Shown: positions 26,286 through 34,602 of the stretch, piece after piece
Position numbering within the stretch: position 1 is the stretch's first letter
Layout: every line of letters begins with the position of its first letter
Assembly (NCBI RefSeq): GCF_034314085.1
Contig: NZ_JAVIWI010000001.1
Span: 4,092,001-4,156,000 of the forward strand
Length of the DNA stretch: 64,000 bases
DNA from: Undibacterium sp. 5I1
Lineage (GTDB): Bacteria; Pseudomonadota; Gammaproteobacteria; Burkholderiales; Burkholderiaceae_D
Direction of reading: 5' to 3'
Position numbers and translations under genes: made by a program
The notes under the pieces: model-generated
The model's input: the letters and a program-made list of their open reading frames with translations, nothing else
Databases searched by the model: none
Told to the model about the DNA's origin: nothing

Positions 26286-26810
26286 ATGGATCAAACAGCA
26301 ATCAATATTCAAAATGACATTGCCGCCTTATTGCCGCGTCTGCGCCGCTTTGGCCGTGCTGTCACGCGTCATCGGGAAGATGCGGATGATCTGGTGCAAA
26401 TTGCGGTCGAACGCGCACTCAGCCGCGCTGAGCAATGGGAGGCAGGTACGCGGCTGGATAGCTGGCTATTCAGGATTATGAAAAACGCCTGGATTGATGA
26501 AGTAAGGGGGCGCATCAGACGTAGCGAAGTGCTGGCACCAGAGGAAGCTGGCGAGCATATTGGCGCCGACCCCAGTGATGGCTATGTTCACCAACTGGCA
26601 GTGCAAAAAGCGGTGTCCATGCTGAATGAAGATCAACGTATGGTGGTCAGTCTGGTGTTGATCGAGGGTTTGCCGTACAAAGAGGCGGCGGAGGTGTTGG
26701 AGATCCCCATCGGCACTTTGACGAGCCGTCTGGTACGTGCGCGGGAGACTTTGCAAGGCTTGCTGTCCGATCCTTCCGGGTCGTCAAAACCAGCCGGCTC
26801 AGTTAGTTGA
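26286..26810 (+). CDS. ECF-family RNA polymerase sigma factor
   Basis: A 174-residue sigma-70 family protein. Region 2 (DADDLVQIAVERALSRAEQW) and region 4 (YKEAAEVLEIPIGTLTSRL) are present with a short linker between. I chose ATG 26286, which gives the usual N-terminus; an upstream TTG adds only three residues. It is followed 13 bases later by an anti-sigma gene. The repeated GGATTAA-N15-CGTT motif suggests that it drives its own operon and the secreted repeat protein. Confidence 0.9.
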   Translation: MDQTAINIQNDIAALLPRLRRFGRAVTRHREDADDLVQIAVERALSRAEQWEAGTRLDSWLFRIMKNAWIDEVRGRIRRSEVLAPEEAGEHIGADPSDGYVHQLAVQKAVSMLNEDQRMVVSLVLIEGLPYKEAAEVLEIPIGTLTSRLVRARETLQGLLSDPSGSSKPAGSVS

Positions 26811-26823
26811 TAAAGGAATAGTG

Positions 26824-27672
26824 ATGCGCTTTTCAGATGAAACTTTAATGGCCTTTGCCGATGGCGAATTGGATGCCGAAACGCGGGCGACAATTCAAGC
26901 GGCAATATTGCAAGATGCCGATTTGGCGCAGCGTGTTGGACACCATCAGGCTATACGTAATGATGTGTTTGCGGCCTTTGCACCTATCGTGGATGAGCCA
27001 GTTCCTGCCCGGCTAAAGCTGGCTGCGACACAGACCACAAGCCCGTCTGCAAGCGCAGCTATCAAGACGAGCAATAACGTGCTTCAGTTCAATGCTGCAA
27101 AAAACAAAGACGCACTTAAAAAGCCGACCTCTGGCTGGTCCTGGCAGCAGTTGGGTGGATTGGCGGCGATGCTCATCGTCGGTGTGGTGGTGGGTAAATT
27201 TGGATGGCAGGACGGCACCAGCTTGTCGCCTAACTTGTCGCCGAACGGCGGCATGCTGGCGTCAGTCAATGGTCAGGTCACAGCGCAAGGCAAGTTGGCG
27301 CAAGCGTTGACGCAACAGCTTGCCAGTGCACCGGCGGCAGACAGTACGGTCAAAATTGGGGTCAGTTTTTTATCTAAAGAAGGACAATTTTGCCGCAGCT
27401 TTTTAGCGGAAGATGGTACGCAGAATCCGGGTTTCTCTGGCCTCGCCTGCAAACAAAAGACCGGCAACGATTGGCAAATTGCGGTGTTGGCACAAACCGA
27501 TAAGCCAGCTGCAAGCAGTGGACAAACCGGACAATCGGGGCAATATCGTCAAGCCGCCGCAGAGATGCCCGCCGCAGTTTTGCAAGCGATTGATCAACGT
27601 ATCGCAGATCAGGCCTTGGATGCAGCGGCAGAACGGGCGGCGCAGCAGCATGCCTGGCGGAATGCGCCGTAG
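26824..27672 (+). CDS. Membrane anti-sigma factor
   Basis: A 282-residue protein with a short cytoplasmic anti-sigma head (FSDETLMAFADGELDAETR), a linker, one membrane helix at about residues 106-125 (GGLAAMLIVGVVVG) and a periplasmic part of about 150 residues with few conserved features and a Gln/Ser-rich stretch. No zinc-binding HxxxCxxC is seen. AAAGGA precedes the start; GTG 26821 is an alternative one codon earlier. It should hold the ECF sigma at the membrane until an envelope signal releases it. Confidence 0.82.
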   Translation: MRFSDETLMAFADGELDAETRATIQAAILQDADLAQRVGHHQAIRNDVFAAFAPIVDEPVPARLKLAATQTTSPSASAAIKTSNNVLQFNAAKNKDALKKPTSGWSWQQLGGLAAMLIVGVVVGKFGWQDGTSLSPNLSPNGGMLASVNGQVTAQGKLAQALTQQLASAPAADSTVKIGVSFLSKEGQFCRSFLAEDGTQNPGFSGLACKQKTGNDWQIAVLAQTDKPAASSGQTGQSGQYRQAAAEMPAAVLQAIDQRIADQALDAAAERAAQQHAWRNAP

Positions 27673-27709
27673 CGATGTCGCATGAACCCAGTTAAATCAA
27701 GCTAACTTA

Positions 27710-27793
27710 ATATACTCCCCTTTATTTTTCCTCAAAGTGCTCTATTGTCCAGTAATTCTATGGACAACTTAAATATACTAATATCCAGTATAT
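27710..27793 (+). repeat. Dispersed repeat, copy 3
   Basis: An 84-bp element with ATATACTCCCC at 27710-27720 and a clear core TTGTCCA ... TGGACAA; the right end is worn to CCAGTATAT. It lies 37 bases after the anti-sigma gene within the gap 27673-28044. The remainder of the gap may carry the promoter of the histidine kinase, but no -35/-10 pair is convincing. Confidence 0.87.
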
Positions 27794-28044
27794 TTAAGTT
27801 GCCTGTAGTCTGATTGCTTGCAGGGAGAGTTGTCTGGCGATTCATTTACCTAAAATATCGTCACACGCATTACGCTTGCGTTGTTTAGTGCCGTTACAAG
27901 CCGCAACTTAGCGAAGACGATTTTGCGTAAGTCCCAAGTGTTGTGTCTGTCCTGTAAATAATCACCATGCTTGCACCGCTATCATGTACAAAGCGATAAG
28001 ATTCACCTACACTAAACCAACGCAAGTTTAGATAGGTCATCACG

Positions 28045-29514
28045 ATGGATATCGCTACAAGACAGGCTGCCCGTTTAGCTGAAAGCTTGCGCCACGGGCA
28101 AAACGAGCTGTTAGAAATGATCGCTCAGGGTGCGCCCTTAAAAGATACTTTGACTAAGTTGATGTATCTGATCGAGGGACAATCCGATGGAGTGCTGTGC
28201 TCAGTCTTGTTGCTGGATGATGATGGTGTACATATCCGGATGGGCGCGGGACCGAATTTGCCGCCAGACTATATGAAGGCTTTAGACGGACAAGAAATTG
28301 GCCCTGCTGTCGGTTCTTGCGGCACCGCGATGTACCTCAAAGAAACCGTCATCGTCAGCGATATTTTGACCGATCCTTTATGGGAACCTTACCGTCATTT
28401 TGCCGCACCGCATGGTTTGCGCGCCTGCTGGTCCAGCCCTATTTACCTGAACAAAAATAAGATCTTAGGCACCTTCGCTATGTACTACCGCGAAGTGCGA
28501 GTTCCAGACGCAGAAGACATTAAATTAATCGGCGTCGCCGCGCATCTGGCGGTAATCGCCATTGAACGCACCCGCCGTGAAGAAGAGCTAGAAATCCACC
28601 GCCATCATTTAACCGAGCTGGTCAATCAACGCACCAACGAGTTATCCACAGCAAAAGAAAAAGCCGAAGCCAGTAATCTGGCCTTAAGCGTAGCCAATCT
28701 TGAACTCGCTAGCGCCTTACATAATCTGAACGTGACCCATGAAGAGTTAGTCCGGCGTGACAAGTTGGCCGCACTTGGCGCACTGGTGGCGGGCGTTGCG
28801 CATGAGCTGAATACGCCGATTGGCAATGGCTTAATGGTTGCGAGCACATTGGCCGACCTCACCAGAGAATTTAGGCAATCCTATAACGATGGCTTGAAGC
28901 GTTCTTCGTTAGAAACTTATATGGCAGAGGCCGCGCACGCCAGCGAAATCCTGCAACGTAACTTGCAACGTGCAGCTGATTTGGTGGTGAGTTTTAAACA
29001 GATCGCAGTCGACGGCGCTGATTATCAACGCAGCCAGTTTGCGCTGGCGCCGTTTATTGCCGAGACGATCTATCCCTTATCGGCGATATTCAAAAAGCAT
29101 CATGTCGATTTAAAAGTAGAGATTCCGCGTGGCTTGGAAATCAATACTTATCCTGGACTATTGAGTCAGGTTATCGTCAATATTTTGAATAATTCTCTGG
29201 TGCACGCTTTTGTCGATGCAGAGCAAGACCAGCAGAAATTGCTGAACAAACAGCACAATCATATTCAGATTCACGCCAGCCTGGACGACGCTGGCTGGCT
29301 CAACTTAAGTATAAAAGATAATGGTATCGGCATTAGTCCAGCTCATCTGCCGCACATTTATGATCCTTTTTTTACCACCAAACTAGGTGAGGGTAGCTCC
29401 GGCCTCGGTTTGCATATCACCCATAATATCGTCACCTCCTTATTAAACGGAAAAATTGATGTCGATAGCTCGGCTGAGAGTGGTACTTGTTTTACGATCC
29501 GGTTTCCGTTGTAG
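28045..29514 (+). CDS. GAF-domain sensor histidine kinase
   Basis: A 489-residue kinase with no membrane helix, hence cytoplasmic. A GAF domain covers about residues 25-180 (GSCGTAMYLKE is typical), then a coiled coil, then the dimerisation helix with phospho-acceptor His253 (AGVAHELNTP). The ATPase domain has an N-box (NNSLVHAF), DNGIGI and GEGSSGLGLHI. No response regulator gene is adjacent, so its partner is elsewhere. The GAF domain could bind a small molecule or a chromophore; no conserved chromophore cysteine can be assigned with certainty. Confidence 0.87.
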   Translation: MDIATRQAARLAESLRHGQNELLEMIAQGAPLKDTLTKLMYLIEGQSDGVLCSVLLLDDDGVHIRMGAGPNLPPDYMKALDGQEIGPAVGSCGTAMYLKETVIVSDILTDPLWEPYRHFAAPHGLRACWSSPIYLNKNKILGTFAMYYREVRVPDAEDIKLIGVAAHLAVIAIERTRREEELEIHRHHLTELVNQRTNELSTAKEKAEASNLALSVANLELASALHNLNVTHEELVRRDKLAALGALVAGVAHELNTPIGNGLMVASTLADLTREFRQSYNDGLKRSSLETYMAEAAHASEILQRNLQRAADLVVSFKQIAVDGADYQRSQFALAPFIAETIYPLSAIFKKHHVDLKVEIPRGLEINTYPGLLSQVIVNILNNSLVHAFVDAEQDQQKLLNKQHNHIQIHASLDDAGWLNLSIKDNGIGISPAHLPHIYDPFFTTKLGEGSSGLGLHITHNIVTSLLNGKIDVDSSAESGTCFTIRFPL

Positions 29515-29597
29515 CTAGCGGTCACGGAATGTGAGAATCTTAATTAAGTAAGCTCTTACTAAAGCTAATTCAGACAAACGCTAATTTAGACAAACGC

Positions 29598-30434
29598 CTA
29601 TGAAATTTCACGGCGACTAAAGTTAACGTTGAGCTCGCCCAGATCGCCAAACTGAATGCAGATATCCTGATCCAGCGCCACTTCAAAACTCCCTGCGTAA
29701 GACCCGGTGATAATTGCCTGACCTGCTTGCAGACCTTGCCCTTGACTGCGTAAATATTCTGCCAGCCAATATAAGGGCGCGCGCGGATGGGTATTGGGGT
29801 GGCGTCCTTCAAACTGTATTAGTGGCATCAAATTTTTGTCTTGCTGCAACCCGCTACTGACTTTAATCGCCATATCCGTAGTGATTTTTGCTTTGGCGCC
29901 GTCGACTTCAGGGCCAAGGAATAAACCTTGATTCAGCAAACCATCCGCCAAGTTTTCTACAAAACTGACTTCGTCAGGATTGGTATAACGACTATCAATT
30001 AACTCTAAGGCAATGTGGGTACGAATGATCGCCGCATCGACCTCTGCAGCCTCATAAGGCGTATCGCGCGCAGGCAAATCACAACCGAGAATAAAAGCAA
30101 GTTCGGGCTCAATTTTTACATGCCCTGCACGTGACCAGACCGGGCATGCAGCGATAGGATCGCTAAAAATAGTTTTGCTATAAATCGGCGCTAATATCAC
30201 GCGATCCACGCGAACATCAGCAGCTATTCCACATTTCCAAGCACCAGTATGGTCACCCATTTGAGTCGACACCGCAGCCTGAATTGCTAATCCTGCTGCA
30301 CTGTTCATCTGGTGAAAACTAGGCGGCAAGCGTTCACCTTGTACGCCTGACTGACGGCGTGTTACCAAGATCGTCGCTGCTTGCAAAATCAGCTCTGGGG
30401 CTATATTACTTACTACGGCAGATGAGAGAGACAT
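29598..30434 (-). CDS. 2-keto-4-pentenoate hydratase/FAH-family enzyme
   Basis: A 278-residue protein of the MhpD-like group of the FAH superfamily. The acidic metal site is seen in VKIEPELAFILG, with later ELIDSRY. Such enzymes add water to 2-hydroxypenta-2,4-dienoates after meta ring cleavage, or act as oxalocrotonate decarboxylases. It stands alone on the minus strand, divergent from the TonB receptor, but could complete the meta-cleavage route begun by the dioxygenase at 183. That link is inference over a distance of 29 kb. Confidence 0.8.
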   Translation of the reverse strand: MSLSSAVVSNIAPELILQAATILVTRRQSGVQGERLPPSFHQMNSAAGLAIQAAVSTQMGDHTGAWKCGIAADVRVDRVILAPIYSKTIFSDPIAACPVWSRAGHVKIEPELAFILGCDLPARDTPYEAAEVDAAIIRTHIALELIDSRYTNPDEVSFVENLADGLLNQGLFLGPEVDGAKAKITTDMAIKVSSGLQQDKNLMPLIQFEGRHPNTHPRAPLYWLAEYLRSQGQGLQAGQAIITGSYAGSFEVALDQDICIQFGDLGELNVNFSRREIS

Positions 30435-30714
30435 GACGAATCCAGAAAATATTGAGAGGCATTAACAAAAATTTTATTTGAACAAAAAAGTAATTCGTGT
30501 GAAAAAATAATTCATAAAAAATGGATAGCGCAGTAGAAAAATACAACACACCCTGACTTTACATGGCACGTCGATAAAGTCTAACGCCTAATTCATCAAG
30601 TCGTAATAAACAAAACGTAATCTGCACCGCGATTGCTTTATTTATTTCTTTTTCAACGATCGCAGTGTGGTGTCCGATTATGGTCGACATCATAGTGTCA
30701 CCATGGGTTTTAAT

Positions 30715-33189
30715 ATGAAAATTAATTCTACGAAAACAGCGTGCAAGAAAAGCTTCAGATCAAATCATTTAGGCCCACACAAGATACTCGCGGCTTCCCT
30801 TAGCTCTGCATTTTTCGCTTTAGCATTTGCTCAGCCAGCAATGGCGCAAAGCAAAGCGGTAGCGACGGATGAAGCACAAAAAAAGATAGTAATCGATTCA
30901 GCTAATGCCTCTGATAGCGCAAGTTCCGTAGCAGACTCCGCGACCACCGGTGCGCAGACTGTAGTGATTTCATCTCAGACGACTCGTTCTTCGGTATCGG
31001 TACGAGGCTTGGAAATTCAAAAAATATTGGCAGGTACTAATCCTGTAAAAGCGTTACAAACGCTGCCGGGTGTGAATTTTCAAACTGCCGATCCTTGGGG
31101 CAATAACGAACAAAATTTAACGCTGTTTATCCACGGCTTTAGTGGCCAGCAGCTTGGCTACACCATGGATGGCATACCTTTAGGCGATCAGCAATATGGT
31201 AACTACAATGGTCTTTCGCCACAGCGTGCAGTAATAAGCGAGAACGTCCGTAATGTTATTTTATCTTCTGGCGCGGGTGATCTTGCCACTGCATCAACCA
31301 GTAACTTAGGTGGCACGATAGAGACATTTTCTAGTGATCCCTTGGCGCAGCGTCGTACTAGTTTAGAGCAAACTTTTGGTAGCTACAGCACATCCCGTAC
31401 CTTTGCTCGTTTTGATACAGGCCTATTTGGTGATGGCAATTCTGCGTATGTCGCTTTGATGCGTCAGGATGCAAAAGCGTGGGATTTTAACGGTAAGCAG
31501 GGCGGCAATCAGTTGAATGCAAAATTCGTACATGACACTGCTCCCGGCAAGTTGACGCTCTATTTTAATTACAACGATAAGACTGAACCAAACGAAGATA
31601 GCACGGTGCATGTCGCTGGCGAAACGAGCGCACCTTATACCCGTCCTTTCCTGTATCCCGATTTTGCAACAGCACTCAAATACGTATCGTCTACCGGCGC
31701 TACACCAGCGGCAGATGGGTCTAATTATCGTAACTACTACAGCGATGCACAACGGACTGATTATTTGGCCTATGCAAAATACGATGCCAATTTAAATGAG
31801 ACTACCAAGTGGTCAAATCAGGTGTATTTCCATAAGGATGACGGCGCAGGTGTCGTCGCAGGTCCGATTGGCGCAGCGGGTTTGCCAGCGCTGTTTAGTG
31901 TGTATTTCCCGAATCAAAATCTGAAGCAAATTTTTGGTAATTCCGGCTATGCTACCCGTACTACCGAATACAAAATTGATCGCGGCGGTCTGATCTCTAA
32001 TTTGCGTAAAGAATGGGGCGATCATCAGATCGAAGTAGGTGGCTGGTGGGAGCATAATAAATCGTCAGCATTCCGTCGTTGGTACGCTTTGGATGTAAAC
32101 AATCCAAGCTCACCGTACGATAGACCAAGCAATCCTTTGATTACACAATATGGCAGCGAGATTGATAATAATGTTGTGCAGTTGCATTTGCAAGATGAGT
32201 GGAGTGTGCGGAAGGATTTGACGGTTCTGGCAGGGTTTAAATCCAGCCTGCAATTTGCAAAAGGTACCTTCCCGGTTCAACCTGCAATTGGTGCAATCTC
32301 CGGCGGCTCAAAGGCATTACCAGAGGGTGAGATCATTACCCGTAAATGGTTTTTGCCGCAAATTGGTGTGCGTTGGGACTTATCATCACGTGATCAGTTA
32401 TTCGCTAATATCCAGCAAAATTTAAGACAGTTCGTGACTTATGGTGGCGGTGGCGCATCACCTTGGAGTCTGGCTAGTCAATCAGGATTTGATCTTTTTA
32501 AGAGTACCGCAAAGCCAGAAACTTCAGTCACATATGAGGTTGGTATGCGCAGCAGCCGCGATTTGAATTTGGGCGCGCTGAATAAAATCGATGGTCAGGT
32601 CAATTTATACTACGTTGATTTTAGTAATCGCTTGTTGCAAATTAGCCCGACGCCAGTGATCTCTTCTATTATCGGTGGCAATCCAATTTTGGCGAACGTC
32701 GGTAGCGTACAAACTACCGGTATTGATATTGCCGGGACTTTGCATTTTGGACGTAATTTTTCTTTTTATAACGCCTTGTCGTATAACCGTTCTATCTATT
32801 CGGATAACTACAATAATGGTGCCGCGACAGTGGCGACATCTGGCAAAAAAGTACCGGGCAGCCCTGAATGGATGAACAAGTTTGTCGCTACGGCGACTGA
32901 AGGTGATTTCGAGGCGCAACTGATCGGTGAATATATCGGCAAACGTTACGCCACCTACACCAACGATTTATCCGTGCCTGGTTACTTTATGGCTAGCTTA
33001 GCCTTAAGTGCAAAACTGCCGATGCTTGATAATGCCTTCCTGAAAAATACTAAAGTCAGGTTGAATATTACTAATCTGAACCAACAAACTGGCGCGTCTG
33101 TGGTCGTGGTTGGTGCTGCATCAGGTACTTACAACACCTTCCCGATTGCACCACGCCAGTTCTTTGTGACGCTCGGCACTAATTTTTAA
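30715..33189 (+). CDS. TonB-dependent outer-membrane receptor
   Basis: A receptor of about 824 residues. A long signal peptide ends near PAMAQ. The plug domain follows, with its typical LQTLPGVNF and LFIHGF segments, then a 22-strand-type barrel ending in FFVTLGTNF with a terminal Phe. I chose ATG 30715; earlier in-frame starts only lengthen the signal region. No FecA-like N-terminal signalling domain is seen. It is followed 29 bases after its stop by a secreted glycerophosphodiesterase, so it may import phosphodiester-derived compounds. The substrate is not proven. Confidence 0.87.
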   Translation: MKINSTKTACKKSFRSNHLGPHKILAASLSSAFFALAFAQPAMAQSKAVATDEAQKKIVIDSANASDSASSVADSATTGAQTVVISSQTTRSSVSVRGLEIQKILAGTNPVKALQTLPGVNFQTADPWGNNEQNLTLFIHGFSGQQLGYTMDGIPLGDQQYGNYNGLSPQRAVISENVRNVILSSGAGDLATASTSNLGGTIETFSSDPLAQRRTSLEQTFGSYSTSRTFARFDTGLFGDGNSAYVALMRQDAKAWDFNGKQGGNQLNAKFVHDTAPGKLTLYFNYNDKTEPNEDSTVHVAGETSAPYTRPFLYPDFATALKYVSSTGATPAADGSNYRNYYSDAQRTDYLAYAKYDANLNETTKWSNQVYFHKDDGAGVVAGPIGAAGLPALFSVYFPNQNLKQIFGNSGYATRTTEYKIDRGGLISNLRKEWGDHQIEVGGWWEHNKSSAFRRWYALDVNNPSSPYDRPSNPLITQYGSEIDNNVVQLHLQDEWSVRKDLTVLAGFKSSLQFAKGTFPVQPAIGAISGGSKALPEGEIITRKWFLPQIGVRWDLSSRDQLFANIQQNLRQFVTYGGGGASPWSLASQSGFDLFKSTAKPETSVTYEVGMRSSRDLNLGALNKIDGQVNLYYVDFSNRLLQISPTPVISSIIGGNPILANVGSVQTTGIDIAGTLHFGRNFSFYNALSYNRSIYSDNYNNGAATVATSGKKVPGSPEWMNKFVATATEGDFEAQLIGEYIGKRYATYTNDLSVPGYFMASLALSAKLPMLDNAFLKNTKVRLNITNLNQQTGASVVVVGAASGTYNTFPIAPRQFFVTLGTNF

Positions 33190-33218
33190 TTTACATTGAA
33201 TTTTTGAGGACAATTTAC

Positions 33219-34400
33219 ATGACATTCAATCGTAGAAATTTTTTCACAACAACGCTGGGCAGTGTTGCCGCAATTGGTTTAACAGGTTTGATACCAATGC
33301 TTCCTGCCCTAGCACAATCAGCACAATCAGCACAATCAGCACAATCGACTCAAGGCGTTCAATCTATTTATGTGCCGACTAAGAAGGTAGAGGTATTCGC
33401 ACATCGTGGTGCCAGCGCGTTGCGTCCGGAGCATACCTTAGCGTCTTATGCCAGAGCGATTGCCGATGGGGCAGATTATATTGAGCCTGATCTGGTGATC
33501 ACCAAGGATGGTGTTTTGGTAGCGCGGCATGAGGCAGATTTGACTGAGACGACCGACGTCGCTAAGCACCCAGAGTTTGCCAGCAGGCGCACAACCAAAA
33601 CAATTGATAGTCAAACTCACACTGGTTGGTTTGTAGAAGACTTCAGCTTGGATGAATTAAAATCCTTGCGTGCAGTTGAACGTTTGCCAAAAGTACGACC
33701 TGCGAACACCTTGTATGACGGCATGTTCCAGATACCTACCTGGGAAGAAATTATTGATTTTGTTGCCGCCCAATCCGCTACTAGCGGACGTGTAATTGGT
33801 CTGGTGCCGGAATTAAAAAGTTCTACGTATTTTGCGAAAGTCGGCTTACCTCTGGAAGACCGGTTTTTAAAGACAATCGAGGCGCATGAGTACACGAAGC
33901 ACTGTCCGCTGGAGATTCAATCTTTTGAAATCGCCAATCTCAAATATTTGCGTAGCAAGTTAGGTGCGCCCGCTAAGCGTGAAAATATCCGTCTGATGCA
34001 GTTAGTCGCCGAGGGCAATTATCGCCCTAGTGATGTCGTTGCCGCTGGTGGTGATCTGACATTTGGCAAAATGACGACTGCCGAAGGGATGCGCACAATC
34101 GCGCAGTATGCTGATGTGGTCGCGCCACCAACGCGTGCGATTATTCCCTTATTAGTGGACGGACTACTTGGTACGCCAACTTCATTTGTCGCAGACGCGC
34201 ATGCTGCTGGGTTGCTGGTGCATGTCTGGACTTTCCGTCCCGAGAATCGCTTTCTCGCGGCTGATTTTCGTGATGCTAACGGCGCGAATGCTCGTAATGA
34301 ACTAGGTTCTGTCGCTGAGATGAAACGTTATATTGCAGCGGGGATTGATGGATTTTTTACGGATGACACTGCATTAGGTCGTTTGGCTGTAGGGCCTTGA
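33219..34400 (+). CDS. Periplasmic glycerophosphodiester phosphodiesterase
   Basis: A 393-residue GDPD-family enzyme. The N-terminus NRRNFFTT plus a hydrophobic stretch looks like a Tat-type signal. Catalytic motifs are HRGASALRPEHT near the start of the domain, EPDLVITKDGVLVARHE, and a final DGFFTDD. It hydrolyses glycerophosphodiesters to glycerol 3-phosphate and an alcohol. Just after the signal, the sequence encodes a short AQS repeat (four 9-base units, 33312-33347). GAGGA precedes ATG 33219. It probably forms an operon with the TonB receptor. Confidence 0.88.
   Translation: MTFNRRNFFTTTLGSVAAIGLTGLIPMLPALAQSAQSAQSAQSTQGVQSIYVPTKKVEVFAHRGASALRPEHTLASYARAIADGADYIEPDLVITKDGVLVARHEADLTETTDVAKHPEFASRRTTKTIDSQTHTGWFVEDFSLDELKSLRAVERLPKVRPANTLYDGMFQIPTWEEIIDFVAAQSATSGRVIGLVPELKSSTYFAKVGLPLEDRFLKTIEAHEYTKHCPLEIQSFEIANLKYLRSKLGAPAKRENIRLMQLVAEGNYRPSDVVAAGGDLTFGKMTTAEGMRTIAQYADVVAPPTRAIIPLLVDGLLGTPTSFVADAHAAGLLVHVWTFRPENRFLAADFRDANGANARNELGSVAEMKRYIAAGIDGFFTDDTALGRLAVGP
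33312..33347 (+). repeat. Four 9-base tandem repeats in the phosphodiesterase gene
   Basis: Four copies of GCACAATCA (the last ends in G) encode repeated Ala-Gln-Ser just after the signal peptide cleavage region. Copy changes would keep the frame and only alter a linker. Confidence 0.9.
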
Positions 34401-34473
34401 TGTAAGGCGAGTTCTACTCGATTTGATTTGATAAATTTGTCTTTGATAAGTTCGTTATTTAAAGGTGACACAA

Positions 34474-34514
34474 AAAAAAGTCCCACAGGATAAATTACCT
34501 TGCGGGACTTTTTT
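34474..34514. terminator. Bidirectional intrinsic terminator
   Basis: AAAAAAGTCCC and GGGACTTTTTT form an 11-bp stem with T-runs on both strands. It separates the rightward phosphodiesterase gene from the leftward prc gene and can end both transcripts. Confidence 0.85.
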
Positions 34515-34602
34515 ATTTAAGTGCACTTCGTACGTCGAATTTAATTTCTATTTTTGCAAAAACACACTTGCTGTTGTTGTAAAAATCCTCGTGATAATTT
34601 AC

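Noticed and set aside
33312..33347. Phase-variable switch in the phosphodiesterase gene
   Set aside because: The repeat unit is 9 bases, so copy changes keep the frame.
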